Below are positions 1-6,582 of a DNA stretch of 10,800 bases, in pieces. The notes under the pieces are model-generated. The model did not search any database. It worked only from the letters and a program-made list of their open reading frames with translations, and had not been told where the DNA came from. Source of the DNA: CAMBDR01 sp046597185. GTDB taxonomy: Bacteria > Pseudomonadota > Gammaproteobacteria > Burkholderiales > Burkholderiaceae_D. The stretch covers positions 1-10,800 of the forward strand of contig JBKJLF010000827.1 in the NCBI GenBank assembly GCA_046597185.1. The letters run 5' to 3'. Position numbers and translations under genes: made by a program. Numbering within the stretch: position 1 is the stretch's first letter; the number at the start of each line of letters is the position of its first letter.

Positions 1-259
1 GGTGGATGTGTGCCGAGAAGGCGGCGACGGAAGCATTGTCGTCGCCATGCTGTAACAGAGATGGTGGTAGGCCCACCGCTTTCACCTTGCAGGAGGGGGA
101 AGCAAACTGCCCCAAGCTGCTGTGGTCAAGAGCCATGGTGGTGAGCGTTGAGGGAAAAGGCGGCATAAAGCCGTCAGGTAAGTTGCAAGGAGTCGAACTC
201 GTGTGAACCACTGGTTAAGTGTCGTTAAAGTTATAGAGATGTTGTCAAAATCAGGGGCT

Positions 260-265
260 ATCCAC
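260..265 (+). other. Candidate EBS1 of the group II intron (pairs with IBS1 at 2-7)
   Basis: ATCCAC here is the exact reverse complement of GTGGAT immediately upstream of the intron. The position, about 250 nt into the intron, is typical of exon-binding site 1. A 6-bp match can arise by chance, but its location at the expected place makes it credible. IBS2 would lie outside the window. Confidence 0.6.
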
Positions 266-415
266 TCTCCTGAGACAAGCGTGGCGGATACCTGTCTACT
301 GGCTACGTGGCAACCGGCATAAAGGTGGCGAGACCTTGCAACAGGCTCTGGTACGGAACTCGGGAGCCTGTTGCCCTGATGTTAAGAGAGAAGCCGAAAG
401 CGGTGATCCCGCAAC

Positions 416-1674
416 ATGAACATTGCAAAACCATATGACATACCCAAAAGGTTGGTTTGGGATGCCTCTAAAAAAAGTGAAGGCAAATCGTGGTGCAGCG
501 GGTGTTGACAACGAGACGATAGCGGATTTCGAGAAGAATCTGAGCCATGGCCTGTACAAAATCTGGAACCGTATGAGTTCTGGTAGTTACATGCCTGCCT
601 GCGTCAAACGGGTAGAGATAGGCAAATCGGATGGCAAGTTGCGTCCGCTGGGCATACCCACCGTGAGCGGCAGAACGGCGCAGATGGTGGTGAAGATGGT
701 GGTGAAGATGGTGCTGGAACCGCAATGGGATCAGCAGTTTCATTCATCCTCGTTTGGCTATCGGCCCGGAAAATCGGCACATGATGCATTACGGCAGGCA
801 AGAACGAACTGCTGGAAATTCGGCTGGGTGATTGATCTGGATATCAAGGGTTTCTTTGATAATTTGGATCACACCCTGCTAATGAAGGCAGTCAGGCATA
901 TGACAGACAATCCGTGGGCCATTCTATACATTGAACGCTGGATCAAGGCTGGGGTAATACTCCCGGATGGAACCAGCCATTTGCCGCAGAAAGGGACGCC
1001 ACAGGGCGGGGTCATCAGTCCGCTCCCGGCCAACCTCTTTTTTGCACTTTGTGTTTGACAAATGGATGGTTCGACATCATGCCGGAATACCATTCGAGCG
1101 GTACGCGGACGATGCAATCGTCCACTGCCAAACGCGGGCACAGGCAACAATGATGCTTCAGAAGATCGAGCAGCGGATGGCTGAATGTGGGTTGAGCTTG
1201 CACCCGGACAAGACCAAGTTGGTTTATTGCAATCCGAAGTGGAAGGTGGGGTCGGGAGTGGAAACACAATTTGACTTCCTGGGTTTCACCTTTCGCAAAA
1301 GGCTGGCCGTGAAGAAAGGGCATGGCAAGTTCACTGGCTTTTTGCCAGCGATAAGCAACAAGGCCAAGAAGGCGATAGTGCGCGATATGAGGGAATGGAA
1401 GCTACACCAAAAGACAACTTTGATCATTGCGGATTTGAGCAGGCAGTACAACGCGAAGATTCGTGGCTGGTTGAACTACTATGGCGAATTTTACAAATCT
1501 GCCATGTCTCATGTGGTGTTCATGATCGATGGGCGATTAATCAAATGGGCGCGTGCCAAGCATCGCAGGTTTGCGAAGCACCGCATGCGGGCTGTGGGGT
1601 GGATCACCGAATTGAAAGTGCGATGTCCCAAATTATTTGCGCATTGGGAATTCTGGGGCTGTAAAAATGGTTGA
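416..1674 (+). pseudogene. ltrA: Group II intron reverse transcriptase/maturase, doubly frameshifted
   Basis: This gene encodes the intron maturase, which helps splicing and copies the intron RNA into DNA. The natural start is probably ATG 416 (reads MNIAKPYDIPKRLVWDA). The A7 run at 470-476 has one base more than needed, and the frame moves to the one reading KKVKANRGAAGVDNETI. The T6 run at 1038-1043 again has one extra base, just after the RT motif PQGGVISPL; the unshifted frame stops at 1056-1058. The catalytic motif YADD lies past this point (1102-1113), so no intact RT is made without frameshifting. The thumb/maturase domain X follows (GWLNYYGEF, then ARAKHRRF) and the gene ends at 1674. 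No C-terminal HNH endonuclease is visible. A 12-bp in-frame duplication lies between RT motifs at 684-707. Homopolymer shifts could also be sequencing errors, or the T6 run could support -1 slippage. Confidence 0.9.
684..707 (+). repeat. 12-bp in-frame tandem duplication in the RT gene
   Basis: ATGGTGGTGAAG occurs twice in a row (684-695 and 696-707), giving the peptide repeat MVVKMVVK before MVLEP. Related intron RTs, as I remember them, have a single copy at this point, so four extra residues sit near RT motif 1. Confidence 0.7.
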
Positions 1675-1680
1675 ATAACA

Positions 1681-1755
1681 AGAGCCGGATGAAGCGAGAG
1701 TTTCACGTCCGGTTCTGTGAGAGGCTGGCGGGGAAGTTCCGCTGGCCTACTCGAC
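1681..1755 (+). ncRNA. Group II intron domains V and VI
   Basis: Domain V: GAGCCGGA (1682-1689) pairs with TCCGGTTC (1708-1715). The upper stem GAAGC/GTTTC is closed by a GNRA loop GAGA (1696-1699), with a bulge at 1705-1707. The AGC catalytic triad is at 1683-1685. Domain VI: a stem of GAG, A and nine pairs (GGCTGGCGG with CCGCTGGCC) leaves A1749 bulged as branch point, seven bases from the 3' end at 1755. Both domains look intact, so the ribozyme core need not be dead even though the RT is broken. Confidence 0.9.
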
Positions 1756-1769
1756 CAGAGTAAACTTAA
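1756..1769 (+). repeat. Left terminal inverted repeat of RAYT remnant, split by the intron
   Basis: CAGAGTAAACTTAA is the exact inverse of 2282-2295. The outer copy continues into GGGGT, while here the element end is interrupted: the intron lies directly in front of the first C. The pre-insertion end would read GGTGGAT followed by this repeat. Confidence 0.75.
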
Positions 1770-2237
1770 ATGCCGGCCCGCACGTCTCGCTTTCGCCACC
1801 CGACAGGCCGCCCCATTTTCTTCGCCGTCATCCGCCTTCCACTCAACCCTTCAACTTGCGTAACAAACACATCATTGCCGAGTGCCATCCCTTTGTTGGA
1901 GGCGAGCCGAATAGAATCGAGCAACTTTCCTTCAACATGCGATTTGGGTTCCGCTGCGCTTGTAGGTAAAATTGAAATATCGCACATAGCGCCGGCCAAG
2001 GGACTGCATCATCTGACTGATGGCATTTACAGATCGTGGGGTGCATAGCAGATGCACATGGTTGGTCATCAACACCCAAGCATGAATTTCGACCTGATAT
2101 TGCTTTGAATATTCCTTTAACCATGCCGCGTAAGCCGCAAAATCTTGATCGCTGGCAAAGCAAACATGTCGATTATTGCCGCGCTGGATCACATGCTGAG
2201 GAATGCCCAATGGGCAAGCTCTCGCTAATCGGGCCAT
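1766..2237 (-). pseudogene. RAYT (REP-associated tyrosine, Y1/HUH) transposase, internally deleted
   Basis: RAYTs are HUH-type single-strand transposases that act on REP-like or terminal palindromic sequences. The N-terminal part starts at ATG 2237, with a GGAG ribosome site 8-9 nt before it. It reads MARLARACPLGIPQHVIQRG, then the HUH motif NHVHLL (His60 and His62) and the catalytic tyrosine region RRYVRYFNF (about residues 82-90). After KRSGT the frame ends at 1932. The family's C-terminal end is recognisable in another frame (IRLASNKGMALGN, then TGRRMTAKKMGRPVG), ending at the TAA at 1766-1768. The central part expected after KRSGT (the WEGR and IELNPVRA region of relatives) is missing, so a deletion of perhaps 70-80 codons plus a frame change occurred near 1940-1952. 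The gene is inactive. Confidence 0.88.
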
Positions 2238-2281
2238 TTATTTTATCTCCAAGGTGATTAATCGGTGGAGTATAGCAGGAA

Positions 2282-2295
2282 TTAAGTTTACTCTG
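2282..2295 (-). repeat. Right terminal inverted repeat of RAYT remnant
   Basis: TTAAGTTTACTCTG mirrors 1756-1769 with no mismatch and continues outward into ACCCC. Together with the left copy it bounds a remnant of about 540 bp containing only the RAYT gene. Directly outside it, AGTTATTC occurs twice (2301-2308 and 2311-2318). Confidence 0.75.
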
Positions 2296-2387
2296 ACCCC
2301 AGTTATTCCCAGTTATTCAACACCCCTACAGTTCTATTTTCCCCTTTGTCAGGGTCAAGCACTTTTTGCATTTATTTTTGCGAATGC

Positions 2388-2405
2388 TGCGCCAGAATTG
2401 GCGCA
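2388..2405 (+). other. Short perfect hairpin upstream of hipBA
   Basis: TGCGCCA-GAAT-TGGCGCA is a 7-bp stem with a 4-nt loop. It has no T run, so it is not a clear terminator. It lies between the RAYT remnant and the putative hipB promoter. Nothing else recognisable was found in 2296-2423. Confidence 0.5.
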
Positions 2406-2423
2406 AGCGCTTATTGTACTGGC

Positions 2424-2429
2424 TATACT
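2424..2429 (+). promoter_or_regulatory. Putative -10 box (TATACT) of hipBA
   Basis: TATACT lies 8 bp before the first HipB-type palindrome, so the transcription start would fall within or next to that palindrome, as expected for autorepression. No good -35 lies at the standard spacing; TTGGCG at 2399-2404 is slightly too far away. Tentative. Confidence 0.4.
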
Positions 2430-2436
2430 GGCTTAC

Positions 2437-2506
2437 AATCCTGTCTTGGCAGGATTAAAGCTCAAAATAGCTGAACCATTCCTTAAAATCCTAATAAGGC
2501 AGGATT
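2437..2506 (+). promoter_or_regulatory. Two HipB-type operators, 50 bp apart, before hipB
   Basis: AATCC-N10-GGATT occurs at 2437-2456 and 2487-2506, with starts exactly 50 bp apart. The second ends four bases before the hipB ATG, so bound protein would block both the promoter and the ribosome site. E. coli HipB binds TATCC-N8-GGATA, which is similar but with a shorter spacer. The assignment as HipB operators is inferred from resemblance, position and repetition on both sides of the cassette. Confidence 0.75.
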
Positions 2507-2510
2507 ATTC

Positions 2511-2801
2511 ATGAAAAAAGTCAAACCTACCCCTTTCCCCGGCAATCCGGTCCTGGCGGATGCCAAGGTCTTGGGCAGCGCGGTGCGTGCCGCGCGCACT
2601 GCCGCGGGCATGACGTTGGCAGAAGCGGCCATGTCCATTGGCGTGGCCAAGCAAACTTTATCCAATCTGGAGGCGGGTAAGCCGGGCGTGGGCTTGGGCT
2701 TGTCGCTGAAAATTGCTCAAGCCTTGGGCCTGGGCTTGGTCGTGCTTCAGCGCCATCAGCAAGAACGGGTGTGTCAAACTATTGCCGGGTTACCCAAATG
2801 A
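2511..2801 (+). CDS. hipB: HipB-like antitoxin, helix-turn-helix repressor
   Basis: This is a 96-residue Xre-family (HTH_3) protein. The helix-turn-helix spans about residues 34-58: MTLAEAAMSIGVAKQTLSN, then LEAGKPG. In the HipBA family such a protein binds operator palindromes as a dimer, neutralises HipA and represses its own operon. The start ATG is directly behind an operator, leaving little room for a ribosome site; GGCAGGATT at 2498-2506 may double as a Shine-Dalgarno and operator half. Its stop overlaps the hipA start (ATGA, 2798-2801), which indicates translational coupling. The length agrees with the family (about 80-110). The N-terminal ~20 residues before the HTH are basic and proline-rich. 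Confidence 0.9.
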   Translation: MKKVKPTPFPGNPVLADAKVLGSAVRAARTAAGMTLAEAAMSIGVAKQTLSNLEAGKPGVGLGLSLKIAQALGLGLVVLQRHQQERVCQTIAGLPK

Positions 2802-4210
2802 GTGAGCAAATGAGTGCGCCAGATGGATCGCTGGTGCTGGATGTGTTTCTGGGCGATACACTGGCGGGCTGGCTTTCGCATCATGCAGCCAGCAACCGCT
2901 TTGCATTCAACTATGCCCCCACCTGGCTGACCGAGCTGACAGCTTACCCGCTCAGCCCCGGCTTACCCTTGCATCCACCCGGGCAAACTGCGGAAGCGCA
3001 TAGTACCAGCGTGCGTCAGTTTTTCGAAAACCTGTTACCCGAAGGCCGCGCGCTGGATGAGGCGGCCAGTGCCAATAACCTGTCCAAATCCAATTTGATT
3101 GGTTTGATGTTGGCCTTGGGTGGTGAAACCAGTGGCGCGGTGCGTCTGTGTTTGCATAACGAAGTGGCCAATGCTGCCAATATTGCCAACGCGGGCACCA
3201 ACCAGCCAACGCCCACGCTACGGCGTGCTCTGCTGCCAACCGAACTCTCTGATCGCATTCGCGCCCGACCGTATCAGGCATTTTCGGTGTGGGACGGCAA
3301 GGTGCGGCTCTCGATTGCCGGTTTTCAAGACAAAATTGCAGTTTTTAAAGATGGCGATGATTGGTTTTTTGTTGAAGGTAGTGAACTCGCTTCCACCGTC
3401 ATTTTAAAACCCGAACCAAGTAACCCCGATCTGGCGGGCTTGGCCAGCAACGAGTTTTTTTGCATGACGCTGGCGCACGCGATTGGTTTGCCGGTGGCGC
3501 AAGTGGCGCTGCGCCATGTGCCCCAACTGGTGTTGGAAGTGCTGCGTTTTGATCGGGCCAAGCAGGCCCGGGCTGATTCGGCATTGGTACGCATTAAGCG
3601 CCTGCACGTGTTTGATTGCTGCCAGGCGCTGGGCATTTCGCCGATGCTCAAATACGAACGACCGTATGGCGACAATGAACACGTGCGCCATATCCGTGAT
3701 GGCGCATCGTTGCCACGCCTGTTTGATTTACTTGAACGCAGTAAAAACCCGGCGGCGCAGCGCTTGCAATTGTTGCGCTGGGTGTTGTTTCAAGTGTTGA
3801 TTGGCAACACCGATGCGCATGCCAAAAATCTCTCCTTTTTTGGCGATCCGCAAGGCTTCTATCTCACGCCTGCCTATGATCTGGTCAGCATTCTCGCTTG
3901 CGATAACGCGGGTATTGAAGATGCCTTTGCCATGGCCATTGGCGACGCCTTTCGCGAACATGAGCTTTCTGCCTTGGAGTGGGCTTATTTTGCTTTTGCC
4001 TGCCACTTGCGCCCAAGCCTCGTAGCACAGGAAATGAAGAAAATGATGGCAAAAATCAAAACCTCGCTGGCAGGCTGTTGCTCCACTGCACAAAGCGCAG
4101 GGGCAGATATGGCCGTGGTGAATGATGTGTGCAAGGTCGTGCAGCGCTTATGCGCACGCCACGAGGGCATCGTTGGGCAGATTGCCAAAGTAGATCCAGC
4201 TTTGTTTTGA
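2798..4210 (+). CDS. hipA: HipA-like serine/threonine kinase toxin
   Basis: A 470-residue HipA-family kinase. In E. coli, HipA phosphorylates glutamyl-tRNA synthetase, stopping translation and causing persistence; the target here is unknown. Start ATG 2798 is chosen because it overlaps the hipB stop by four bases; a second ATG in frame is at 2810. The N-terminal HipA subdomain covers about residues 10-120 (FLGDTLAGWLS, then FFENLLPEG and GGETSGAV). The Gly-rich, autophosphorylation-loop region is SIAGFQDK at 172-179, matching the region of Ser150 in E. coli HipA. KPE at 204-206 probably holds the ATP-contacting lysine. The catalytic loop is NTDAHAKN (337-344) and the metal-binding motif is YDLVS (360-364). 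All key residues appear present, so the kinase looks active. It is slightly longer than E. coli HipA (440). Five further palindromes begin 8 bp behind its stop. Confidence 0.95.
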   Translation: MSEQMSAPDGSLVLDVFLGDTLAGWLSHHAASNRFAFNYAPTWLTELTAYPLSPGLPLHPPGQTAEAHSTSVRQFFENLLPEGRALDEAASANNLSKSNLIGLMLALGGETSGAVRLCLHNEVANAANIANAGTNQPTPTLRRALLPTELSDRIRARPYQAFSVWDGKVRLSIAGFQDKIAVFKDGDDWFFVEGSELASTVILKPEPSNPDLAGLASNEFFCMTLAHAIGLPVAQVALRHVPQLVLEVLRFDRAKQARADSALVRIKRLHVFDCCQALGISPMLKYERPYGDNEHVRHIRDGASLPRLFDLLERSKNPAAQRLQLLRWVLFQVLIGNTDAHAKNLSFFGDPQGFYLTPAYDLVSILACDNAGIEDAFAMAIGDAFREHELSALEWAYFAFACHLRPSLVAQEMKKMMAKIKTSLAGCCSTAQSAGADMAVVNDVCKVVQRLCARHEGIVGQIAKVDPALF

Positions 4211-4218
4211 TTGCTAAT

Positions 4219-4438
4219 AATCCTGTCATTGCAGGATTAAAGTGCAAAGTACTTGATTTATGTCATTAAATCCTGTCTTGGTAGGATTTAAGCTTCACGT
4301 GCTTGATTTACGCCTTTAAATCCTGTCTTGGTGGGATTTAAGCTTCGCGTGCTTGATTTGCGTCATTTAATCCTGTCTTGGCAGGATTAAAGCTGAAAAT
4401 CGCTGACTCATTCCCTAAAATCCTGATCAAGCGGGATT
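4219..4438 (+). repeat. Five-copy array of HipB-type palindromes with exact 50-bp period
   Basis: AATCC-N10-GGATT begins at 4219, 4269, 4319, 4369 and 4419, so the period is exactly 50 bp without exception. The linkers of copies two to four are alike (AAGCTTCACGTGCTTGATTT and variants), so this is a tandem repeat and not a CRISPR. Copies four and five with their linker match the hipB upstream region 2437-2506 in 61 of 70 positions; copy four is identical to the first upstream operator. The array fills the space between hipA and the crotonase operon. It may act as a repressor sink, may control the downstream genes, or may be a relic of cassette duplication or insertion. Confidence 0.9.
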
Positions 4439-4483
4439 ATTTCCGCAAGCAATCAAACCCGCGTCGTCACCTGGCCAACGTCG

Positions 4484-4489
4484 TATAAT
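4484..4489 (+). promoter_or_regulatory. Putative -10 box (TATAAT) of the crotonase operon
   Basis: A perfect TATAAT lies 62 bp before the first crotonase gene. The -35 region 16-18 bp further upstream is weak. The last HipB-type palindrome ends 45 bp upstream of this box, so an influence of HipB on this promoter is possible but unproven. Confidence 0.5.
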
Positions 4490-4521
4490 GGCGCTTTGAT
4501 AAAAAAGCGTAGCAAGCGCCA
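4489..4521 (+). other. 8-bp inverted repeat in the leader of the crotonase operon
   Basis: TGGCGCTT (4489-4496) and AAGCGCCA (4514-4521) are exact inverses with 17 nt between them. It overlaps the end of the -10 box and the expected transcription start. It could be a stem at the mRNA 5' end or a binding site for a local regulator. It does not mask the ribosome site AAGGA at about 4534-4538. Confidence 0.55.
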
Positions 4522-4545
4522 TCCCTCAATCTATAAGGATTTTTC

Positions 4546-5325
4546 ATGACCATTCTCACGCACCAGGAAAACGGCATTCTCACCATTGAATTCAACCGCC
4601 CGGAACGCAAAAATGCGATTACCGTGGAAATGTACCAACAAATGGCCGATGCCATCCATGCCGCCGAGCAAGATACAGCAGTGCGCGTGATTCTTTTTAT
4701 TGGCAAACCGGAAGTGTTTACGGCAGGTAATGATCTGGAAGACTTCCTGAAAGCCGCCAATCCGGCAGACAACAAGCCCATCAGCGAGCGTTCGGTGTAT
4801 CGCTTCATGTGTGCACTCAGTCAAGCCAGCAAACCCGTGGTGGCGGCGGTGGCGGGGGCGGCGGTAGGGATCGGCACCACGCTGTTAATGCATTGCGATT
4901 TGGTATATGCGGCAGAAAACGCCAAATTTTCGATGCCGTTTGCACCGCTGGGCGTGTGCCCGGAATTTGGCTCCTCCTTGTTGCTGGCGCAAATCATGGG
5001 GCATCAGCGCGCGGCAGAAAAATTGCTGTTGGGCGAAACCTTTTTGGCGCAAGAAGCCTGGCAGTGTGGCCTGGTTGCCAAAGTACTGCCCAATGATGAA
5101 TTGCTTTCCTGGGCGCGCGCCCAGGCGGCCAAGCTGGTGGCCTTGCCTGCGGCCTCACTACGCGCCACCAAGCGTTTAATGAAGAGCCGCCAGGCCGAAC
5201 AACTCAAAGCCGTGATCACCGAAGAAAACCTGTTATTTGGCGACATGCTGGTCGGACCGGAAGCCAAGGAAGCGTTCACTGCCTTCTTTGAAAAACGCAA
5301 ACCCAATTTTGCCCAATTTGATTAA
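4546..5325 (+). CDS. Enoyl-CoA hydratase/isomerase family protein (isomerase-like active site)
   Basis: A 259-residue crotonase-fold protein; the family acts on acyl-CoA thioesters, mostly in fatty acid or aromatic-acid breakdown in the cytoplasm. The start ATG has AAGGA seven bases upstream. The CoA and oxyanion-hole signatures are TAGNDLEDF (59-67) and AGAAVGIGTT (103-112). The usual first catalytic Glu of hydratases (after the Gly-rich helix) is not visible; Thr and Leu stand there. The sequence GVCPEFGSS (136-144) has a Glu like that of delta3-delta2-enoyl-CoA isomerases of the PECI/ECI2 type (PEGCSS). An isomerase role is therefore at least as likely as hydration. The length is normal. 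The next gene starts 32 bp behind and belongs to the same superfamily, so the pair probably forms an operon. Confidence 0.92.
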   Translation: MTILTHQENGILTIEFNRPERKNAITVEMYQQMADAIHAAEQDTAVRVILFIGKPEVFTAGNDLEDFLKAANPADNKPISERSVYRFMCALSQASKPVVAAVAGAAVGIGTTLLMHCDLVYAAENAKFSMPFAPLGVCPEFGSSLLLAQIMGHQRAAEKLLLGETFLAQEAWQCGLVAKVLPNDELLSWARAQAAKLVALPAASLRATKRLMKSRQAEQLKAVITEENLLFGDMLVGPEAKEAFTAFFEKRKPNFAQFD

Positions 5326-5357
5326 TATTTTGCCTAACTTTCGATGAAGGACGCACC

Positions 5358-6173
5358 ATGAGCGATTTAAGCAACGAGCAAGCCGAACCCCTGGTGGTAC
5401 GTGAGGCGCAAGACGGCGTACTCACTTTAACCCTGAACCGCCCCGATCAATTTAATGCGCTCTCGCTGGAAATGATGAGCGCCTTGCAAGCCGAATTGAA
5501 AGCGGTGGCGCAAGATGCCAGCATTCGGGTAGTGGTGCTGGCGGGGGAAGGCCGGGCGTTTTGCGCCGGGCATGATTTGAAGCAAATGCTGAACATGGCA
5601 GATCAGGCTGATCCGGCCAAAATGCAAGCAGCCTACCAGGCCATGTTTGCCCAGTGCGCGCAATTGATGATGCAAATTCAAACCCTGCCGCAACCGGTGA
5701 TCGCGCGGGTGCATGGCGTGGCCACGGCGGCGGGTTGTCAGTTGGTGGCGATGTGTGATATGGCGGTGGCGGTGGAAAAAGCCCGCTTCGCCGTTTCCGG
5801 CATCAATGTCGGCTTGTTTTGCGCCACGCCAGCGGTGGCGCTGTCACGCAATGTGCCACGCAAGCAGGCGCTGGAAATGCTGCTCACCGGGGACTTTATC
5901 GATGCCCAAACCGCCTTGGCGCGTGGCCTCGTGAACCGGGTGGTAGCGGCAGACTGGCTGGATGAAGAAATCGGCAAGCTGTGCCAATCGATCAAGGCCA
6001 AACCCGCCAGCGTCATTGCCAGCGGCAAGCAAATGTTTTATCGCCAGAGCGAAATGGGCATTACCGCCGCCTACCAATTGGCGGCGCAAGCGATGGCTTG
6101 CAATATGGTAGACCCGATCGCGCAAGAAGGGGTGACGGCGTTTGTGGAAAAACGCGTGCCTGGCTGGCGTTAA
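5358..6173 (+). CDS. Enoyl-CoA hydratase family protein, ECHDC3-like
   Basis: A 271-residue crotonase-fold protein of the same superfamily as the preceding gene, but not a recent duplicate of it. A ribosome site GAAGGA lies shortly before the ATG. The oxyanion-hole signatures are CAGHDLKQM (69-77) and HGVATAAGCQL (119-129). The stretch GINVGLFCATPAVALSRNVPRK (broken across 148-169) resembles vertebrate ECHDC3 and its bacterial relatives. Neither of the two catalytic Glu residues of classical enoyl-CoA hydratase is visible at the usual places, so ordinary hydratase activity is doubtful and the substrate cannot be named. The gene ends 13 bp before the stop of the convergent GFA gene. It is probably co-transcribed with the upstream crotonase gene. 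Confidence 0.92.
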   Translation: MSDLSNEQAEPLVVREAQDGVLTLTLNRPDQFNALSLEMMSALQAELKAVAQDASIRVVVLAGEGRAFCAGHDLKQMLNMADQADPAKMQAAYQAMFAQCAQLMMQIQTLPQPVIARVHGVATAAGCQLVAMCDMAVAVEKARFAVSGINVGLFCATPAVALSRNVPRKQALEMLLTGDFIDAQTALARGLVNRVVAADWLDEEIGKLCQSIKAKPASVIASGKQMFYRQSEMGITAAYQLAAQAMACNMVDPIAQEGVTAFVEKRVPGWR

Positions 6174-6186
6174 ACCAAGTTCAACC

Positions 6187-6549
6187 TTAGGGCATCGCCG
6201 CACCCGGTGTGCAACGCACCGGGATGCCTTGCGGGTCAAAGTCATCCAGGCAAAATACGTTGATGCCAAAATTGTCGGGCGTTACGCGCTTGCGGTGGAA
6301 GGGGTAAATGCCGCAGGTTTTGCAAAAAAAGTGGTGCGCGGTGTGGCTGTGGAACTGGTATTCGGTGAGTGCGTCGGCCCCGGCCAAGAGCTTGAACTGG
6401 CTCTCGTGTACCTTCACCATCAAGGCATTTTTTTTGCGGCAGATGGAGCAATCGCAGGTGGTGAGTTCGGGAAAATCGGTGCTGATTTCAAATTGCACAG
6501 CGCCGCAGTGGCAGGCACCATGATAGGTTTGTAGCGGACGGTGGCTCAT
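6187..6549 (-). CDS. GFA-family zinc-binding protein
   Basis: A 120-residue protein of the GFA family (glutathione-dependent formaldehyde-activating enzyme/CENP-V-like). Zinc-binding cysteines are all present: CHC at 13-15, CDCSIC at 32-37, and CKTC at 76-79. The fold binds two zinc ions; family members are often named for formaldehyde-glutathione adduct formation, but most have unproven functions. The length is typical. The start ATG (6547-6549) has only a weak ribosome site. It is convergent with the crotonase operon and divergent from the ParA-like gene. There is no sign of formaldehyde dehydrogenase genes next to it, so a formaldehyde role cannot be argued from context. Confidence 0.9.
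   Translation of the reverse strand: MSHRPLQTYHGACHCGAVQFEISTDFPELTTCDCSICRKKNALMVKVHESQFKLLAGADALTEYQFHSHTAHHFFCKTCGIYPFHRKRVTPDNFGINVFCLDDFDPQGIPVRCTPGAAMP
6191..6228. other. Composite hairpin at the convergent junction
   Basis: GGCATC (6191-6196) pairs with GATGCC (6223-6228), and CCCGGTG (6203-6209) pairs with CACCGGG (6217-6223), with six unpaired bases on one side; the two arms compete for G6223. It lies inside the 3' end of the GFA gene, just after the crotonase operon stop. It might slow transcription from the left, but it has no T run. Confidence 0.35.
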
Positions 6550-6582
6550 AGGATAGCTCGTGTGGTCAAGGAAATGTCATGC

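Larger units (their letters stand above)
8..1755 (+). mobile_element. Group II intron, nearly complete, with RT open reading frame
   Basis: This is a self-splicing retroelement of about 1,748 nt. The 5' end reads GTGTGCC, matching the GUGYG start of group II introns. The 3' end is set by a well-formed domain V and a domain VI with a bulged A at 1749, followed by CUCGAC. The six bases before the proposed 5' junction (GTGGAT, 2-7) are exactly complementary to ATCCAC at 260-265, where EBS1 is expected in domain I; this supports the 5' boundary. Domains I-III occupy about 8-410, the maturase gene fills domain IV, and domains V-VI lie at 1681-1755. Joining the exons gives GGTGGAT/CAGAGTAAACTTAA, and the 3' exon is the terminal repeat of a RAYT element. 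The host-encoded RT is frameshifted, so the copy is probably immobile on its own, although the RNA may still fold. The intron class was not assigned. Confidence 0.9.

Noticed and set aside
6..206. Small frame at the window start
   Set aside because: It lies in domain I of the group II intron, which is structured RNA.
2203..2514. Plus-strand frame over the RAYT start and hipB control region
   Set aside because: It crosses the terminal repeat, the hairpin and both operators, and its protein shows no family features.
4219..4438. CRISPR-like array with regular 50-bp period
   Set aside because: The segments between the palindromes resemble each other, so there are no unique spacers. The same palindrome lies in front of hipB, which points to operators.
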